NCBI GenBank assembly: GCA_034620365.1
Contig: JAQGEQ010000010.1
Location: 310,001 to 374,000 of the forward strand
Source: Pegea sp. RAD2-039
Lineage: Eukaryota > Chordata > Thaliacea > Salpida > Salpidae
Length of the DNA: 64,000 bases
Reading direction: 5' to 3'
Position numbers and translations under genes: made by a program. Below, piece after piece: positions 1 to 12,600 of this stretch. The notes beneath the pieces are model-generated. The model was given only the letters and a program-made list of their open reading frames with translations. It searched no databases and was not told the DNA's origin. Positions within the stretch are counted from its first letter, which is position 1. Each line of letters starts with the position of its first letter.

Positions 1-28
1 AAATTAAATAGTCACATGACTAACTGAC

Positions 29-3000
29 CGTCTCGAAGATAAGTTGTTGCAAAATAAATACATCGAACCATTCCTGTCATACCATCATCAGTTGACCTAG
101 CCTCAACTCGTCTATGACCAGTTGTGGTTGGTGACCAGCCTGATTGTGCCACTTCTTCGTCAACCAGGGCTGCGTTTGCATCGTTCAGTTTCTGTTGAAA
201 CATTTTTCAATTACTGATTGATGAGAAAGTCGTTTGAGACGGACTCTCAGTATATCAGCACGATTCTTTCTACGCCCAGATGCTCTTCGGCTGTTCCTTC
301 CGCTTCGAATGCTGTTCCCGATTCTTCTCATGGATTGACGTAAAGACATTTTTAATGATCTAACTCTAGAAAAGTGTCCTTCAAGTGATAGTTGTTCGCC
401 GGTTTCTAATGTACAGCGAGAAACGACAATTGTGTTCTGAAATAAAAATGAAAAATTGATATGTTAAATGAAGCGTGAATATTCAGCAAAGTTGAAAAGA
501 AACAAAAAGTTGATGATGTAGTCGATTAACATCAAGTAAATTAACTAACAATCAAAAGCTTGAAAGTAAATCTTACTAATATCAGTAAGAACGAACAAAT
601 TAATATTAACGCTTCACTAGTTATATAACATGTGAAGAATGATGTTCAAAAAGTTTGAAGTGAAAAAAAGTTTGAAAAATTCCATAAATGTTTAAAAAGA
701 TTTGATAATGAAAGAATTTCATGAAAAAGTTCTCTAACAATTAGTATGTTTCAAATGTTGTTCACTTTTCATCAAAATTCATCATTTATTTTTTTGAAGT
801 CATTTTACGTTTTTAAGTCAATAAAATTTGAAGAAGAAAATAATAAATTACAATTTTGAAGTATAAATCCATAAAATGTGAGATTTTGAGCAGTTTGATA
901 AATTTATAAAAGAATTTTATGACTGAGACATATAATTGATGATTAAGTTGAAAATGAAGTGAAAAATTTCATGAAATAAAAACTAACCTGCATATAATCA
1001 AACAAAGCAAAACCATGACTGGTCCCCAACCCAACTAAGCTCCAATTTGCATTCATATTTAGCGCTGTGATGCTTGCTGGTGGCTGACATTGTAGGACAC
1101 TCGATACTTGGTAACCTTTGCTCAAATAAATATTAGTGGTCGACTAGTTGACACTAGTTGCAACTGTACCTGGTTTCATATTCACATGACCAGGTTTAAG
1201 GTCCAGTTGTTCGTGACCTTTCCACGTGAAATCTGTCCGACCACTAAGAACGTCAACAGTAGTACTAGCAACGACGGTTTCAATGGCGTCCATAGACAAT
1301 GACAAGACCACGATCTAAATGTTGCTTGAGTTTATCATTAAAATGATTTAAAACCAAACGTATGTTACCTGTCCAGCAGTACCACCAGCCACTATGGTTC
1401 CTGTCAGGGGACACATGGACACTTTGCGAATAGCTAGACGAGGGTCATCACTGTAAGGGTCGAATTCGCCGATCTACAAATTGGTTTCAGTTAAAATTGA
1501 GGCTGCTGATTGGTTAAGCACCTTTCTAAATGGCGGGAATTCCTCGCCATAAGATTCATCCTGGTCATCTGCCCCATTATCCATGGCAAACACTGTCGAA
1601 GTTTGGACCTTTAATACTGACCACATTGCAACCCCAGTTGCTTCCCATATCTACAAGATGTTGAAGAAAATTCAACTGTGGACAAAACGTCAATTATCTA
1701 TGAATATACCTTAACTGTCCCGTCTTCGTGGCCAGTTAGGAGCAAATTTCTGAGTCGTTTTGGTGAATTTGAGGATAGAACATAACCACCGGTGATTGGC
1801 CAGTCCTGAATTAAAAATTAGTTGATATGACTGAATGGTAAGTGTCCGTATATCTGGACCACTAGACCCAAGGTTGGCTACTTGCACAGCTTGTGAAAAA
1901 CTTTATTTGGGTAAATGACAAATTTGAAAAAAGGAATTGTCAAGGAATTCATTATTTGATTTCAAATTTTGTATATAAAAAATTATTTATGAAAATGACA
2001 AATGAAACACTTTTTGCTCTGAAAAGGGAAAAAAACAAATTGCAGGAAAAATTGAAATAAAATTTGATCTTATCTAGATGCAAACACTCAATATGTTCTG
2101 AAGTAGAAACAAAAAGAATAGATTGTTGAAAGAATATGACAAATGGAAATTTTTATTGAAAAATAAGATTACTAATTAGTAAATAATTGAGTAAAAAATT
2201 GTTCCTATTTAAGCAATTTGAAACTTACTGCGGTGGATTTCATTTGCTTATTCGATAAATTAATTATTTTCTTGAACACAGTATCAGATACGGCATCAAT
2301 GTGCTCACAACATGTAATAGCAGAAGCATGTGAAGATGAAAGATAAGGAAGAGGCATGGAAGGCCAAGTCTCATCCGTAAGATCTATAACTACAAGCTCT
2401 TCTTCTGCTAATACGACCAAGAATTGAGGGTCTTCCCATTCTGAAGGAATAAAAATCAGCTTACATTTGTGTGAAATAATTTCTTTAATTCAAAAAACTA
2501 AAACAATCTTGCTGCTTAAAAAAAAGTCAACTTCGATTTATACTAACCATGGAATTTAGGGTTTTTGCAAATAACAAAATAATCTATAACTCTAGATGTG
2601 AAGTCAAACGTGACATGCTTGGTATCTTGGATGATACTGACACAGTAGCGATCACCATAATTTGCACGAGGCATGCCGCCACTAAATATCATGTAAGGAT
2701 GTCTGCAAGTAGAGATTGAAAAAAATTGATAATTCATGAGAAGTTAAGAGATCTTTAAAAGTATTCCAAAAGAACAAAGATGAGATAAGGATTTTGAAGA
2801 AGTTACTTTACATGTTAAACATTTATAACTGATATTTACTTTGAAGTAATCAACAGATTTAGAGTAGAAGCAAGTTAACTTACGTTCTCGAGGTCTTCCA
2901 CATCAATTTCAAAATTGGTTTACATGGAAATGGGCCTGTTCAAATATTTGCGATTAATTACAGAAATAGTAAAATGAATAAAGTTGTATACAGTAGGTTT

Positions 3001-4790
3001 TACAGAGTAAAGTAACTTGAAATGTTATACATTATGTATGAATGTCTGAATAAGATAAATAAACTAACCATAAGGCACATATGAGTTTAGTGCAGACGAC
3101 GAATCGAGTTTCCATGTGCATAAGTATCCGTCACTATGAGCACTAACAAATTCCATACAGTTAGAGTTCCATGATAAGGATTCTAAAGTCTGAAATTGAA
3201 GATTAATTCAATAATTGTTTAGAGCATCTGATGAAGTTTACTTTATCATTTGAGAAGAAGTTATCAACAGATTTTGTGGTTGTATTCCATAAAGTAATAA
3301 GTCCACGATTATAACCAATTAAAAGCAAAGCTTGACTTTTTGGATGTTCTAGTATTGTTTCAACAGACCCTAGAGACTTTCCAGTCTTGTAATCATCGGA
3401 TATACTAAGATAAAGAGAGATAAGTAAATATAAATAGAATAAGCAGCTTAAATTCAACTTTAATGTTTTTATTTCTATTGATATTTTACAAAATTATTTA
3501 TTTTTATCATAATTTTGGATTATTTTCGTGCAAGAGATATTTACTTAACATTTAGAATACACATAAGGGCAATAATTTGATAATAAAAACAAATCTTCTA
3601 ATAATTCATACATTTGTAAGATCTGATCTTGATGAATGTTGTCACTTTCTATTGTTTCTAGTTCCGGTAAAGAAATTTTATAAATAGAGCCTGCTTCAGT
3701 ACCAACCCACATTGCAGAGTTATCAGAAAGAATACTCACAACTGTGATTTGATTGGTTCTGAAATACAAATCAAAATAATTATGAATGACTGAAAATAAA
3801 ACAAGCATAATTTGTTTTGTGTAAGATTAAAAAGAAATTAATTTTATGTACCCAGGTCTTCCAGATAATTGAGAAGATTTTTCGAGAACAAGTTTTTGAG
3901 ATTGATCATTCTGTTCGTCTTTCAAAACCCAAAGATGTATTGAGCTATCATCGAGTATACTCACTAATTTTCCCTGTAATAAAGTATTATTTTGAATTTC
4001 ATTAAAAATAGAATTACGAAATTCAAACCTCTCCATTCAGAAAATGAAGTTGAACAACTTGATTGTAACTATGGTGAGCGTTTGTAAATTCAACACCAGG
4101 AGTTCCAACACTAAGCAAAAGAAATTTAATTACCAAAATTCCTTAGGGGAAACATTTTTTGCAAAATCCTATATAATTTAATCAAAATCATTTTGTATAG
4201 CTATCTAGGAATGAACATTTTCTTGTAAATAATTCACTCACATTTTTATTTCACCAGATTTATTTCCAATGGCCATTAACTTTAACTTACTATCATATGC
4301 AAGTGAAGATGGTTGGTATGGAAAGCCATGTTTTATACACTGTAAAAATATCATTAAATTTTGAAATATAAAACAAAAGTACTAACAAAACTGATAACAG
4401 TGGTTGTTTAATAAATGCATTTCTTAAAGAAGATTTACAATTCTAAGAGTTAAAGTTGAAAAAAAACTTCAATGATATAAAAGACACATAATAAAGAAAA
4501 ATTATCTTTATAAAAGCACCTGTCTCGTTGAAAAACTTTCATACTTTTACAATTAAAATTTAAAAATCATTAATTAGAAAAGGAAACTATGTTTTTGCAA
4601 AAGGTTTTACATAATTTTGAGAAATGCTTTTTATAAGGGATTCAATTATTGCGAATTTAGTAGTGGGTAAAGACTTATAGCAATTAAAAACCACAAACTT
4701 AAAACAAACCTTTTTAAATGAATATAGTTCATCTTTATACTTTTCTCTTATAGTATCTACTTGTCCATTTTTTCTCCACTTTTTGAACAT
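29..4790 (-). CDS. LLGL: Lethal(2) giant larvae (Lgl/LLGL) homologue, C-terminus outside window
   Basis: Cortical scaffold of the Scribble polarity module. In the family it binds myosin II and syntaxins and is released from the cortex when aPKC phosphorylates it. Seventeen exons can be joined in phase from Met at 4790 (starts MFKKWRKNG). Approximate exons: 4710-4790, 4242-4339, 4029-4110, 3852-3973, 3612-3758, 3242-3404, 3069-3189, 2884-2935, 2548-2702, 2229-2440, 1710-1805, 1522-1650, 1369-1473, 1170-1314, 988-1115, 245-436 and 29-191. They give 730 codons plus one base. Family landmarks are [65 protein letters not shown] and [11 protein letters not shown]. The basic aPKC phospho-switch follows ([18 protein letters not shown]), then [17 protein letters not shown]. 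The first six blocks are WD-like propeller blades. Several introns are very short (about 54 nt each for those after exons 14 and 16). The last third of the protein is to the left of base 29. Tomosyn is the nearest alternative; the phospho-switch favours Lgl. Confidence 0.93.
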
Positions 4791-7367
4791 ATTTTGTGTT
4801 AAGTAGTTAAACAGATATTTAATATTCAAATTTCACAATATTCTATAAATTCAAAAAAACATGAATAATAACAGGTAATCAAAAATACACTACTATCAGA
4901 AACCCAAAATATGTTGCTGATAAAAAATGAAAATAAGTTTCAATCTTGACTGAAGATAACTATTGAAACTAAAGAGCTAAAGAACTAGTAATTGTTTTTT
5001 ATTTAGCTATAAAACATAAACATAAAATTTCTTAGCAAATAATATATTAACCAATTAAAAATAATTTAAATAGAAAAGTTTTTAGCCATAAAAATAAACC
5101 TTACAAAAAATAATAAAAATATTTTCTTAACAAAATAGATTAAGAATATATAATTTTGAACTAACTAAACTGAAAAAAAAATGGATTGAAATTGTTTTTA
5201 ACTAACATTAAATGATAGTGAAATTTATAAGGTATATCAAAAATAAACAAAATATGAACTAAATAAATAAACAAAGTGAAATTAAAGAAAACTTATATAC
5301 AAAAATAAAACAGTAAAAACCAAACAATGTTTAACTTTAAGCTACTTTTATAAGTAAGGAAGTAGCTCTTAAACATGAGAATAAAATAAAGTTTTTATCA
5401 GATTGAACCTTTTTAAATTTATAAGTATAACCTACAATCATAAAACCAATATATAAACAAGTTGTATAATAATGTTTAATATTTATTTTAAAATATATAT
5501 GTGCATCTCTTTTATGTTATTGTTTCATCTATTATTATATATTCTTCATTTTTTTTCTACTTGGTTTATAAACTTTTAATTAAAGGCAAAAAATATCATG
5601 CATATAACATAATAAATTTATACACATGTAAATAAAAAAAGAAACAATATGAAGACCTTCTTTATTAATCATAATTTAATGAATACAACCTAAAATCATC
5701 AACAAAAAAGTTATTTAAGAGCATTTAGGGTTTATTTACTTTATCAAGTTTATAGTAAAATTTTTGAGCATTACACATAAGTTGATTTAACATTCTTAAT
5801 TGAGTAAACCACAAACAACATTGGCTAATGTTTAAGGTTTAGTATCAAAATTATTTCCTTATGTAAAATTTTAGATTTCAAACAAATAAAGTAAAATCAT
5901 TACAAATAATTTGGGAGCTACTTAAATTTATATTCATGTAATATTTAATTTATATTCATATAATATTAAATTTATCATAGAAACAAAATTAACAAACTAA
6001 TTTTGACAAGTTGTTGGTTTATAATCAAATATTTATTAAAAGCCTATAAAATAATAATACTCAAATATCAAAAAAAAGTTTTGATTTTATCATTTTAATC
6101 AAAAAAAAAATTTTAATAAAATTATTAATCAAACAAAAAATTACACAAGCTTACATCTACACCAACTGCTTTTAAAGTTGAAATTTTATCAAAATTTTTT
6201 TAAATTTGATAAAAAAACAACTTCTGTTTTGATTAGCATCACATCTGAGTTTAAGCAATCCTATTTCGTCAAATTTAAAAATTCAAAATCGACAAAATTA
6301 TTTAGTTGCGCACTGATTGATTTAAAAGAACGTCTGAGTATCTAAACAAGGGACGATCAACGTGTACGAGATACAGAAGGAGAAACGTAATTTATCTAAA
6401 AATAATTTAGTTTGTTAACTACTTAAATAAAGTTTTCTATTGAATCAACTGATAAAAATGGCTGGAAAATGTTTTGGTATAAAAATAAAAATCTTTATTT
6501 TAGGTCAAAATAAGTTACTCTTTTAATGGGTTTAAGAAAGTTTCTTGATTGCTTTTAAGTTGCTTTTATTCAGCAGCTTCTTACACAATTAACTTAGTGT
6601 AAAATATGCTGAAGCTACTTTTTGGTAGTACAGCAAGTAATATGGTTAGTACTTTGCAGCACACTGCGTACAATTTTTGCAATTTCGACGTCTTAGCTTT
6701 AACTATATACCATTGTTTAAAAATTTTAATGATTCTTCTCATCTGAATTTCAATGGTTTCTTTGAAGATCGCAATCTTGCATACGTCCTCAGAAGCTTAT
6801 CGTTTAGAATCAGCCCAATTAATAGCTTTAACAACACCCAATAGCTTTTCAATAGGTTAACTTCAGTTTTGAGTCTTCTTTCCGACTCAATGAAAATATA
6901 TGCAATATAATTACTCTCAAATTTTATCTAAAAGAGTATGAGTAGTTTGTTGACAGATTATTTATAATGCTACTACTTTTCCCAATTTTTCTTCTTATTT
7001 TGCATCTTATCCAATTTCTAACTTTTTCATACCTTGCATAAATTTGCCTTTGTAGTGTTCCTATCTTTTTTATAACTTACTTGTGTTGAACGGTGGTATT
7101 TTTGACCTTTTATTATTTCTTTAGTTATATTGTTCTGTGTTTGCTATAAGAGCTATATAATTTAACATTTACAGCCATTTATTGAATGTCTTAAGACCAA
7201 CTTTTTTTAGCATTTATTAAAAATTACTCTGCAGTATAATTAGTTAATGATCTTCATGATGAGAGCTTGTACTTTCTTGTGACCATTTTTAAAATCATTT
7301 TGTTAGAAAGTAGTTGCTAGTAAGATATAGCAGTTTTCAAGCTCAGTTTTAGTTTACTTTTAAACTG
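4791..7367. other. AT-rich spacer upstream of the Lgl gene
   Basis: No gene is recognised here. The 5' untranslated region and promoter of the Lgl gene should lie just to the right of 4790, but no distinct motif stands out. The sequence is A/T homopolymer-rich with dense stops in all frames. A two-unit direct repeat of about 22 bp (unit like tttatattcatgtaatattt) is present at about 5926-5970. Confidence 0.6.
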
Positions 7368-7570
7368 TTTTTTTTTTTTTTTTTTTTTATATATATAAAT
7401 GCGAAGGAGGGTGCTTAAAGAGAGCACATCTCACTAACACACATTCTCAGGAGTTTTTTATGGTTTTTCTCAGGAGTTTTATATGTCTCCACCTGGGGTC
7501 GAACCTGGTACTTCCTAGATAGATGTACCTTGTAACTAGGTGTAGTAACCGCTTCGCCACCAAGCAGGAC
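7368..7570 (-). mobile_element. tRNA-derived SINE, minus strand
   Basis: Read on the minus strand, the element starts at 7570 with a tRNA-like head. It has an RNA polymerase III A box (TGGTGGCGAAGCGG, complement of 7549-7562) and a B box (GGTTCGACCCC, complement of 7495-7505). A body with a duplicated CTCAGGAGTTTT follows, then a tail motif containing GAGAATGTGTGTTAG and a GTGCTC...GCAC hairpin. It ends in an A tract, seen as about 20 Ts at 7368-7388. The head-body-A-tail order is that of a retroposed SINE. The tail motif recurs in the foldback at 15.33-15.53 kb. Confidence 0.8.
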
Positions 7571-7692
7571 GATTTTATTTATAATCAATTTATGTAATAA
7601 TCTCAAAAATGACAAATTTTATTTTATCAAATAGCACAATCTTTACCAGTTAACTTTCAGATACTCAGAAAAAAAATGTTTCAGTATGAAAA

Positions 7693-7738
7693 GAACAATA
7701 AAGAACTGAAGAACAATAAAGAACTGAAGAACAATAAA
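7693..7738. repeat. Short tandem repeat, about 18-bp unit
   Basis: The unit gaacaataaagaactgaa is repeated about 2.6 times without interruption. No coding potential; probably a minisatellite seed or slippage product. Confidence 0.85.
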
Positions 7739-8875
7739 GTATTAAATAGAAGAACGTTTTAAGAATTCATAAATCTATCGAAATTATAAATAAAGTGATA
7801 CCAATACGAAAATATTAACATTTTAATGATAGAAGATATTACCATTTAGAGTTGATCGATAATTAAAGTTAATTTAGAATTGAATTTCAGGAAGCTCTTC
7901 AAACTAGTTTTATATAGAGACATCATAAGAACCGAACTTTTTATCAAATATTAAATCATGATTAAACTTGTAAAGTGCTAGTCATACCCATAACTATCTA
8001 TATGTAGAACCGTGACTGTGTACCAGATACATCTTTCACCACTATCATTAAAGGAACATGTTATCTTCCCTCATGAATGCGTATTAGTTTTGATATTAGT
8101 GAAGAATACTGTGCGCTAAATTATCCCTGCTTCTCAGACTAGCTGTTTGGTGATGCTCAGTGTCTTGGGATAGTGATCAACTTTCTTTTGATTACTGTCA
8201 CAGCCTTTGTTTCTCGCGAAGCAACAACAAGGTAGTGATGAGAAAATGATGAAATTAGAACCACACATAATGAATTAACAACAAATTGAAATAACTGCTA
8301 ATCCTCGCTTTTTCCTCATTAAACTTTCCATGCGAACATTCTAACGATACAGACTTTTAAATGGACAATTCAATGAAGTAGTAATTAAGTATTTAAACAT
8401 ATCAGTAGCAAATTTAAGAGATGATTTCAATTTTAGATAACAAATGTTTATAGAATAATGAAATTGGAGACATTTAAATATAAGTAACGTCTTACATTTA
8501 CATCCTGTTTTTCTTATTCAACGATTCAAAATTATTCAGAAGCAAATAAAAGATTTCTCAATGATGTTTTGAACAACGTAAATGAATGAAAAGTAAATGA
8601 TGTTACTAAAAATTTAATGATAAAATATTAAACTGAATAATAACCATTTAGATAGTCAAGAGATAACTTATAAGATTTTGTTAAGATTTCAAAATCTATT
8701 GCATAAACTCTCTAATTGAAAAATATTTTACTTAACTTAAAAGCTAATTAAACAGGTTGGTTCTAGAAGTATTTTGTTAACAAAGACAAGATCAAAATAT
8801 ATGCAGCCCAAGTGCAAGGATTATCACACATTTTAAAGATGTTTTTTAACATAGGTGCATATCAGAATAACTAAT

Positions 8876-9298
8876 TCATTTATTTATTACAATAAATAAT
8901 AAGAGGCACTTTTCTTCTTTTTTTGCCTACTTCCACCCAGAACGGTCATATACATTAACGTATGTCAGGGCAGGTATCATAAAGATCCAATTGTTGTTCA
9001 TACAACAGAATCCTACTGTCTACGCCAACAGGGTATGTAGCGGAACAGACGGACTGATGCAACCAGCAACTACACCCAGCTGGCGTCGCAGAAGCTGCCA
9101 GAACGATACTGAGCACAGCAACAAACTGCCTACGAGGCTTCAATTCAAGCTTTAAATTCGGAGTTTTGTATCTCATAGATGTGTTATCACTAACCAGACT
9201 CACAAGGCCTTTCTACTCGGGACTTTTTCTTGTCGCCAATGTGTCCAGAACCTCCTGCTTGGTAGGCGGTTGTAGTAACTGCTACACTACACAGAGGC
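8876..9298 (-). mobile_element. Second SINE-like element with tRNA-like head, minus strand
   Basis: On the minus strand the element begins at about 9298 with a tRNA-like block. It contains TGTAGTGTAGCAGTTA, resembling the tRNA A box TAGTGTAGTGGTTA, then CCGCCTACCAAGC and GGTTCTGGACAC in B-box position. A body of about 330 bp follows, and it ends at 8876-8900 with TTTATTGTAATAAATAAA, which matches the tail end of the 15.3-kb foldback. The GC content is much higher than that of the flanks. Part of the body (complement of about 9010-9180) is shared with 36744-37030. An 82-codon ORF on this strand is probably an accident of the element, because its similarity to the other copy follows the repeat rather than a recognisable protein. 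Confidence 0.65.
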
Positions 9299-9622
9299 AT
9301 TACTGACATGGTATTTGTTATTAGACACATCACAAAGGGGGACAAGGGCAGTGATATCGAGCTCAACGGATTTAGATGTTTTTTCTGAGTTTACTTCCAA
9401 GGCTTTTACCGATGTAATCACAAGGTAGTGGTACTATAAACCCATTGTTGATGCCAATATGTATACGAGTCTAACTTACTAGTACCAAGTCAAATAGTAG
9501 CTTTTATATAAATAACCTCAAAATAATTTTTATATTTTATGATATTCTAATTTCAATTTGATAAACAACAGGGTTCTATTCCACAAAAATTGTTGTCATA
9601 AACACAAAAAACTTTCGAAAAA

Positions 9623-12600
9623 TTAATAAAAATCAAAATTTGAATTGCCATTTCTTCCTTTTTGATTATTGACCACTTGTTGCTGCTTCTCGTACAAATC
9701 AGCGACCTGAAGTGAAAATTGTGAGATCAGATTAAAAAAAAAAGCTCTTACTTGAAGACTGCTAGTTGCATCTTCAGGATTTTTATCATCTCTTATTCTT
9801 AAAAAACGAGGAAATCTTAAAGAAATCCCTTTTTCGGGATCCACCTGAAATCAGTAACATGTATTCATTGTTGTTGATGATTGCTACTTACAATTCCAGC
9901 TGCTGCTGCATATACAGGAGATATAGACAAGTCAGCTGCTTTTACCTCCCAAACTTGCACAGGTTCGAACCAATCATCAGCTGTACATCCATTTAATCTG
10001 AATATTTATCATCAGCAGCTTAGATAAAACACAAAATCGCAATACCTGTAATAAGATTTCGGCTCAGTCATTTTGTGATCTTTGAAAAATGATGTATGAT
10101 CTTTAAGGTCTTGATCTGTGAAACCTGTTCCAATCTGAAAAATATATTCAGTTGTAGAAATAAAACTCAACAAATTTTACTAACTTTGCAAATAGTCTGA
10201 TATTCTTCTGATTCTGGATCATAGCATGCTAACAAAAAATTTCCATAATTTCCAACGCGTTTACCTTTTCCTTTTACTGCTCCAATCACTACTAAATCGA
10301 GAGTATCACCCACTCCATCGAGATAGTCCTGAAATTGTTTCAGGACTTCTTAGGAACTTAGAGGACATCAAATTGAAACTAACTTTTTTTAGTTTTAACC
10401 AATTGTGAGATCGCTTAGCAATTTCATAAGTAGCGTCTGTATCTAAAGTCTTCACCATTAAACCTTCACAGTTGCCTTTTATAGATTGATCCAACAAGTC
10501 AGATATTTCATCTGTATCTGTAGTGTCTTGGCAAGTGGCAAACACAAATTCTCCTTCTTTTTCAGTAAAGTTTTCTCGCAGAAGTTCGCGACGTTTACGG
10601 AAAGGTTCTCGAACAAGAGACTATCAAAAAAAAGATTTGAAAAAAATATCACAGAGAAAATGAAATGTTACTTTTCCATTCAAATACAACAGATCAAATG
10701 CATAGATACACACTTGAACTTTGATCTCTGATTTATCAGCATCTTTTCGTTTCCTTGTGGTCAGGACCTTTTAGACAAAAACAATTATTTGGCATACTTG
10801 CCAAGCAAACTTAAATCTCAGCGACTATCTCATCACTAGCTAATCTTCAAATATCAAAACACAAAAACCTGAAAAGGAAGGATTTGTTTCTGTTCACTGT
10901 CCCAGGCAACCGCTTCAGAGTCAATCACGCAAGAAGTCACTCCTTCTTTCAAAACCTTTTTACAATCAGTTAGAGTTAATTTAATCTTCCGATTTATTGA
11001 TCTTTACCTGAGGTAACCTTTCAATGATATCAGGATACTTAGTTGTATTATTTTCCTGGTTTCTGCTGTAAATCATCACCTAAAAGAAAGTCAATACAGA
11101 TTAATCACAAATTGATGAAAATTGGAAACTTTATACTTGTCCATCTTCAAGAAGATGAATTTGAGCGCGCTCACCATCGTACTTGTATTCACAAGTAAAA
11201 ACACTTTCATTAAACCGATCTAACACCTGGCTGATACCTTTGGTTGGATGAGCTAACATTGGTTTCAACGGAATGCCTAAATTAGTAATGAAATAAGTGA
11301 AAGAGAAATTAGAATAAATTATTCAAAACCAACCAGGAGTAAGCTTGCAGTGTTTCGGTAACTCATCTAAGCCATGTTTAAGAACACTTGAAATTAATAT
11401 CTCATAATTCGGCATTTCACTAAAAAATATGATAACAAATTTCTAAGAAGTTATTTTGAAGAATAAAAACAATTTCATACCAATAACACATTTTCAGTAA
11501 TAAAGTTTTCTCATCTAGAACTATTTTGAGCTTTTCATTCGATTTATTCTTTCCATAATTCAATACTTTTGGAGGATAATCTTCAAATGAAAGTTAAAAC
11601 ATAAAAAGAAACATTCAGGTCAATAAAAGTTACTTTGTCCAGGCGGGCTTAATACCAGGGCATGAGCTAGAGCTGTTAGTACTGATTGTTCAGCTAGTCC
11701 TATCCTCAACTTTCCTGACAAAGACCTACAAATGTTAAGAAATTCATCAATTAGATGATTTACCTGATGAGATATCTCGATTCACAATCTTTGCAAGCAA
11801 CCATGAGGTTTTTGATGACAACCACCTTCTGGTTCATCGACTAACATAACAAGTTTGTAAGATGATCTATAGATGAAGGAGAGACTTACTGATGATCCGG
11901 ATGTAGCAGCAATCTGTTTCATCTTCTTGAAAACACCATCTATCGTAAGTCTTGGAGGAGAGAACATCAACTTCTGACCACTTTTACTTTTCTGTTTCGA
12001 AACTTTTTGTGAAAATCATTTATCATATGCTCCGAAGGTTTACTTCAGCTACAAGGCCAAGATCTCCAAGCTTCTTGACATCCTCGCGAATTTGAGAGAC
12101 TTTTCGAGAAGTTGCTTCAGAAACAGCTTTTGTTAAAACCATATCACCTATAGTAAGAAGTCACGTGACACATTGTAAGGTTTGAGAGGTGAAACAAACC
12201 GATTCCGAGCTCAACTCCCTCATAAGCTGCTGCTAATCGGTTAAGACTAAGATGAACACAAGTGACAAGTTCTTCCGGAGATAAAATGATGACAGATCGA
12301 AAAAAGTTGCGGAGAATTTCAACAATTCTCAGTCTATCAAAAGGATAAAAGATTAAAATGAGTAAAAAAGAGTTGAGATCACCTTCCAGAAGTTTCCTCG
12401 ATCAATTTGAAGGTCTGAGCAAGTGCGATGTAAGGAATCCTTCAAGAACAAATCAAGTTAGGTTGAGATTATAAAGATGTTTTGTTTACTTCTCTCCGCG
12501 CTTCCAACATGAGTGTTTAACTGGATCATATTTATTAAGACCGGGTTCATACACAACTTTCGAGCTTGATGATTGCAGAATTTGTTTGTTGAAAAAACAG

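Noticed and set aside
1108..1302. Plus-strand ORF opposite Lgl exons 14 and 15
   Set aside because: The minus strand encodes clear Lgl sequence through here once a 54-nt intron is removed; the plus frame is a shadow.
7693..7738. CRISPR-like repeats
   Set aside because: The units are directly adjacent with no spacers, and the DNA is eukaryotic.
9241..9298. tRNA gene candidate
   Set aside because: The A and B box-like blocks are imperfect and continue into a repeat body, so this is a SINE head, not a functional tRNA.
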